In this document: positions 43,874 through 46,368 of the stretch, in pieces
How the letters are laid out: each line of letters opens with the position of its first letter
Numbering within the stretch: the first letter of the stretch is position 1
Source: Candidatus Nitrosopumilus sp.
GTDB lineage: Archaea > Thermoproteota > Nitrososphaeria > Nitrososphaerales > Nitrososphaeraceae
Length of the DNA: 46,368 nt
Direction: 5' to 3'
Assembly: GCA_013694585.1 (NCBI GenBank)
Contig: JACDCB010000204.1
Location: forward strand, 1 to 46,368
Notes under the pieces: generated by a model
What the model saw: the letters and a program-made list of their open reading frames with translations, nothing else
What the model was told of the DNA's origin: nothing
Databases searched by the model: none
Translations under genes and position numbers: made by a program

Positions 43874-45358
43874 TCAAGTTACCAAATACTCAATTTGAGC
43901 ACCAATTCCTCTCAACTCACCTACGAAATTTGGGAATGATACGTCAACAGAATCTGCGCTATCAATAATTGAGTGCTCTGTAGATAACCCGGCTATAGTA
44001 AAAGCCATAAAAAGTCTATGATCGTCAAACGATTTGATAACCGCGCTTCTTAATTCGACTGGAGGGAGAATAGTAATAGAATCGTTATCTTCTTTAATCT
44101 GAGCTCCAAATTTTATTAATTGAGAGGAAATATTAGAGACCCTGTCAGTTTCCTTGTATCTTGCATGCGACACACCAGTTATTGTTGTCTTATTTTTAGC
44201 CTTTAGAGACAAAATTGCTACTACAGGAAGTAAATCAGGGGTCCTGACTAAATCAAAACTGCCCCCACCTAATTTGGTCGATCCATCTATTTTAACTACT
44301 CCTTTGCTCCTGTCGACCTCAATTCTGCCTCCCATTTTTTTGATAATGTTGATTATTTCCATATCTCCCTGTGGCATAGTAAAATCCAAGTTCCTTATTA
44401 CCAATTCACCTCCTGACAATATGGCTGCCGACATTAGCAATGCTGCAGTTGAAAAATCACCTGGTACTCGGAATGTTTGGGATCTGTAGTCGTAACCGAC
44501 GGGTAACCTATATGATTCTGAGATAGATTTGACTAGTTTTTTTGACTCTTTCGAAGTTTGCACTTTATCAACCAAATTTGTAGAAAAGATTTCATCTGAT
44601 GAATTCTCCACTGTGACACCAAATTTTTTCATCATAAATATTGTTGAATCTATATATGGTTTAGAAACTTGGTTACCTAGGACTTGAATTGTAATTGGTG
44701 TTTGAGAATAAATTCCAGAAAGGAGAATTGATGATATAAATTGACTAGATATCTCTCCACTTATTTCAGTTGTTCCTCCCTTTATGCCGCCACCCTTCAC
44801 AACAAGTGGAGGAAAGTAGCTTTGATTTGTGGAAAAACAATTAACCCCCAGTTGATTTAAGGCTTTAATTAGATCACCCATGGGTCTTTTTCGAAGACTC
44901 TTGTCGCCTGTTAAAATGCTATAGCCGTCTTTTACCAAAGAACACATTGAAGCAGCCAGTCTGATTGTCGTACCTGAGTTGTCAGCAAATAATACATCAT
45001 CTGGAGTTTTAAAACCGCTCCTTCCTCCATTGCTTTCTACTATAAGATCCTGTGTACTAGAAAGGCTATTACCCCCATCCTGTTTAGTCCTTGTTACAAG
45101 ATCTGTTGGAAAATTTTCTAGATTATCTAGATCAGATGCCCGTGGATCATTAGATTTATTTTTAAAAGTACAAACGCTTACCCCCAACATTTTAATGCAA
45201 TTTATCGAGGCCAGTGTATCTCTGGAAAGTAGTACATTCTCTATATGGGATTTACCAGAAGTGAGGCTGGATATCATTATTGCTCGGTGGCTATAACTCT
45301 TGCTTGGGGGACAAATAACCTCACCGAATAGTTGGGATTTTTTTACTTTTATTTCCAC
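43874..45358 (-). CDS. aroA: EPSP synthase (3-phosphoshikimate 1-carboxyvinyltransferase)
   Basis: A 494-residue enzyme joining shikimate 3-phosphate and PEP. CPPSKSYSHRAIMISSL binds substrate; LFADNSGTTIRLAASM, LRKRPMGDLIKAL, GEISSQFISSILLSG and YKETDRVSNISSQL are all present. Most homologues have about 425-440 residues. Part of the excess is an insert at about 66-100 (a Ser/Asn/Asp-rich stretch around KSNDPRASDLDNLENF and NSLSSTQ) between the LGV strand and the GNSGTT loop, and another near 255-275 (SKESKKLVKSISESY). GTG start. Glyphosate-site residues were not evaluated. Between aroK and aroC. Confidence 0.95.
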   Translation of the reverse strand: MEIKVKKSQLFGEVICPPSKSYSHRAIMISSLTSGKSHIENVLLSRDTLASINCIKMLGVSVCTFKNKSNDPRASDLDNLENFPTDLVTRTKQDGGNSLSSTQDLIVESNGGRSGFKTPDDVLFADNSGTTIRLAASMCSLVKDGYSILTGDKSLRKRPMGDLIKALNQLGVNCFSTNQSYFPPLVVKGGGIKGGTTEISGEISSQFISSILLSGIYSQTPITIQVLGNQVSKPYIDSTIFMMKKFGVTVENSSDEIFSTNLVDKVQTSKESKKLVKSISESYRLPVGYDYRSQTFRVPGDFSTAALLMSAAILSGGELVIRNLDFTMPQGDMEIINIIKKMGGRIEVDRSKGVVKIDGSTKLGGGSFDLVRTPDLLPVVAILSLKAKNKTTITGVSHARYKETDRVSNISSQLIKFGAQIKEDNDSITILPPVELRSAVIKSFDDHRLFMAFTIAGLSTEHSIIDSADSVDVSFPNFVGELRGIGAQIEYLVT

Positions 45359-45455
45359 GTAAATGACCTGCTATCATATTCACAGAAAATTAATATCAAG
45401 ATTGCTATTATAAATTTCCAATTTGTGAAATTTGAAACCTGCACCTCAATTGTAA

Positions 45456-46301
45456 TTATTCAACTATTGCTTTAGTGTTGTTGACTTTTGCTAAGATGAT
45501 TTTCCCGTCAAATTTTTCCATCGAATTCATGAAATTTTCAACATTGTCCTTATACAATACTGCCGCTATAGCTGGTCCATTTCCTGAGTGACTAGTGGCT
45601 AAACAATGGTTTTCGAAAGCATCAATCATGGGTGCGTAATTATTGTATAAAACTGAATTTATTAGGACCCCGTTGAGATTCATTGCTTTCCAATAATCTC
45701 CTTTTAGCGCCAGCGTAAAGGCGTGGTTGAACAAGTCTTTATGAATTCGCAGTTTAGGAACTTCACCTCTAGCAACACCTGCAGGCAAGTAAATAACAAC
45801 AGCAAGATCATTGTTTACCATGTCTCTCTTTATTATTTTTTTATAGTGATTGTCAGTCAATATTACTCCACCATAGTAGCAAGCACAAGCATCATCAAAT
45901 GCACCAGTCATGCTCACCTTTGCCCATAAAGATGAATTGACTGCGGTGCTTAATACGGCTTTGTCATATATCTGATCATCTAATAACTTAAAACATGCTA
46001 GAGAAATAGCATTTGAGACCGCGCTAGAGCTTTTCAAACCCCAGCCAGCAGGTATTTCGGAAACTAGGCTGATAGATATGAAATGATTTTTTACAATGCT
46101 TGCTGGCAATATACTCTTGATTATCTTATTTACAAGCTTGTCATTTACAAAATTTCTAGATATTCCATTATGACCTGGCTCAAGTGATATCTTCACTTTG
46201 ACTTTTTGCGAAATACCAAAAGTACAACCCTTTCCAGTTGCAATGGCATTTACGATAGATATAGCACCAAACATAGTGACAGATGCAGTAGAATTTTTCA
46301 T
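45456..46301 (-). CDS. aroK: Archaeal shikimate kinase (GHMP superfamily)
   Basis: A GHMP-type shikimate kinase of 281 residues, unrelated to bacterial AroK. It starts MKNSTASVTMFGAISIVNAIATGKGCTFGI, the usual archaeal opening, has PAGWGLKSSSAVSNAISLACF (the GHMP phosphate-binding loop), a SMTGAFDDACACYYGG segment and SHSGNGPAIAAVL as the C-terminal motif. I take the ATG at 46301, one base after the stop of the preceding aroE, instead of the TTG at 46319, which would overlap it. It phosphorylates shikimate in the step before AroA. Confidence 0.93.
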   Translation of the reverse strand: MKNSTASVTMFGAISIVNAIATGKGCTFGISQKVKVKISLEPGHNGISRNFVNDKLVNKIIKSILPASIVKNHFISISLVSEIPAGWGLKSSSAVSNAISLACFKLLDDQIYDKAVLSTAVNSSLWAKVSMTGAFDDACACYYGGVILTDNHYKKIIKRDMVNNDLAVVIYLPAGVARGEVPKLRIHKDLFNHAFTLALKGDYWKAMNLNGVLINSVLYNNYAPMIDAFENHCLATSHSGNGPAIAAVLYKDNVENFMNSMEKFDGKIILAKVNNTKAIVE

Positions 46302-46302
46302 C

Positions 46303-46368
46303 TTACTTTGGTTCACCAAATATTCCCAGTAGTGCTTTTCTCATGACTTCTCTGGGTGCATTCAATCC
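46303..46368 (-). CDS. C-terminal end of a protein, probably shikimate dehydrogenase AroE (partial)
   Basis: Only the last 21 codons are visible: LNAPREVMRKALLGIFGEPK then TAA at 46303-46305. The residues fit the final helix of shikimate dehydrogenase (VMRKAL), and aroE commonly precedes archaeal aroK in this cluster. The stop is one base from the aroK ATG, so the two are cotranscribed. Assignment rests mainly on position, hence moderate confidence and no gene symbol. Confidence 0.55.
   Translation of the reverse strand, partial: GLNAPREVMRKALLGIFGEPK

Noticed and set aside
1-46368. CRISPR array, insertion sequence or integrase
   Set aside because: No regularly spaced direct repeats, transposase or recombinase genes were seen; the three-copy element is irregularly spaced and not array-like.

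Overview
The window is AT-rich (about one third G+C by eye) and archaeal. Ribosomal protein S8e, aIF5A with a hypusine site, a type IB (eukaryote-like) DNA topoisomerase, a ThiD-ThiN fusion, a GHMP-type shikimate kinase and F420 genes cofG/cofH together point to the Nitrososphaeria (ammonia-oxidising Thaumarchaeota). The low G+C, loose packing and a lone EgtD-type gene make a soil Nitrosocosmicus-like member of the Nitrososphaerales my best guess. This is inference: no amo or rRNA gene is present to settle it.

Left end (1-8.8 kb) is accessory and partly decayed. It has remnants of an endonuclease/exonuclease/phosphatase-family protein, a membrane-anchored polysaccharide deacetylase (two frameshifts and a nonsense codon) and a PsbP-like two-domain protein (one frameshift and one nonsense codon). 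Between these lie intact genes: a tandem PRC-barrel-like protein, an SDR oxidoreductase, a family 2 glycosyltransferase, a BtuF-like protein without a signal peptide and an orphan. A short element with core CTCTGGACCCG occurs three times on the same strand between 0.7 and 2.9 kb, and a perfect 12-bp inverted repeat precedes the PRC-like gene.

The middle (9-38.4 kb) is housekeeping: scpA-scpB-rps8e; purQ-purL and purF; topoisomerase IB with a Nudix-fold protein that has lost its catalytic glutamates; pyrD-pyrK; an elongator tRNA-Met(CAT); bluB; bioD; a sugar nucleotidyltransferase; thiDN; aIF5A; a site-2 protease; a methyltransferase and a hexapeptide-repeat protein; a Rieske ferredoxin-cysS pair; metG-nadM; egtD; and cofG-cofH.

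The right end (38.5-46.4 kb) has the B12-binding subunit of an acyl-CoA mutase, then ilvC and a long minus-strand aromatic amino acid cluster read aroE, aroK, aroA, aroC, chorismate mutase-aminotransferase fusion, tyrA. This covers the late shikimate path through chorismate to tyrosine; a prephenate dehydratase is not in view.

Cofactor chemistry recurs: cobalamin (BtuF-like, BluB, B12-dependent mutase), biotin, thiamine, NAD, F420 and an ergothioneine-type methyltransferase. Many conserved genes have only TTG or GTG as a possible start, and several have a TATA-like box 25-35 nt before the start codon, suggesting leaderless or nearly leaderless transcripts.
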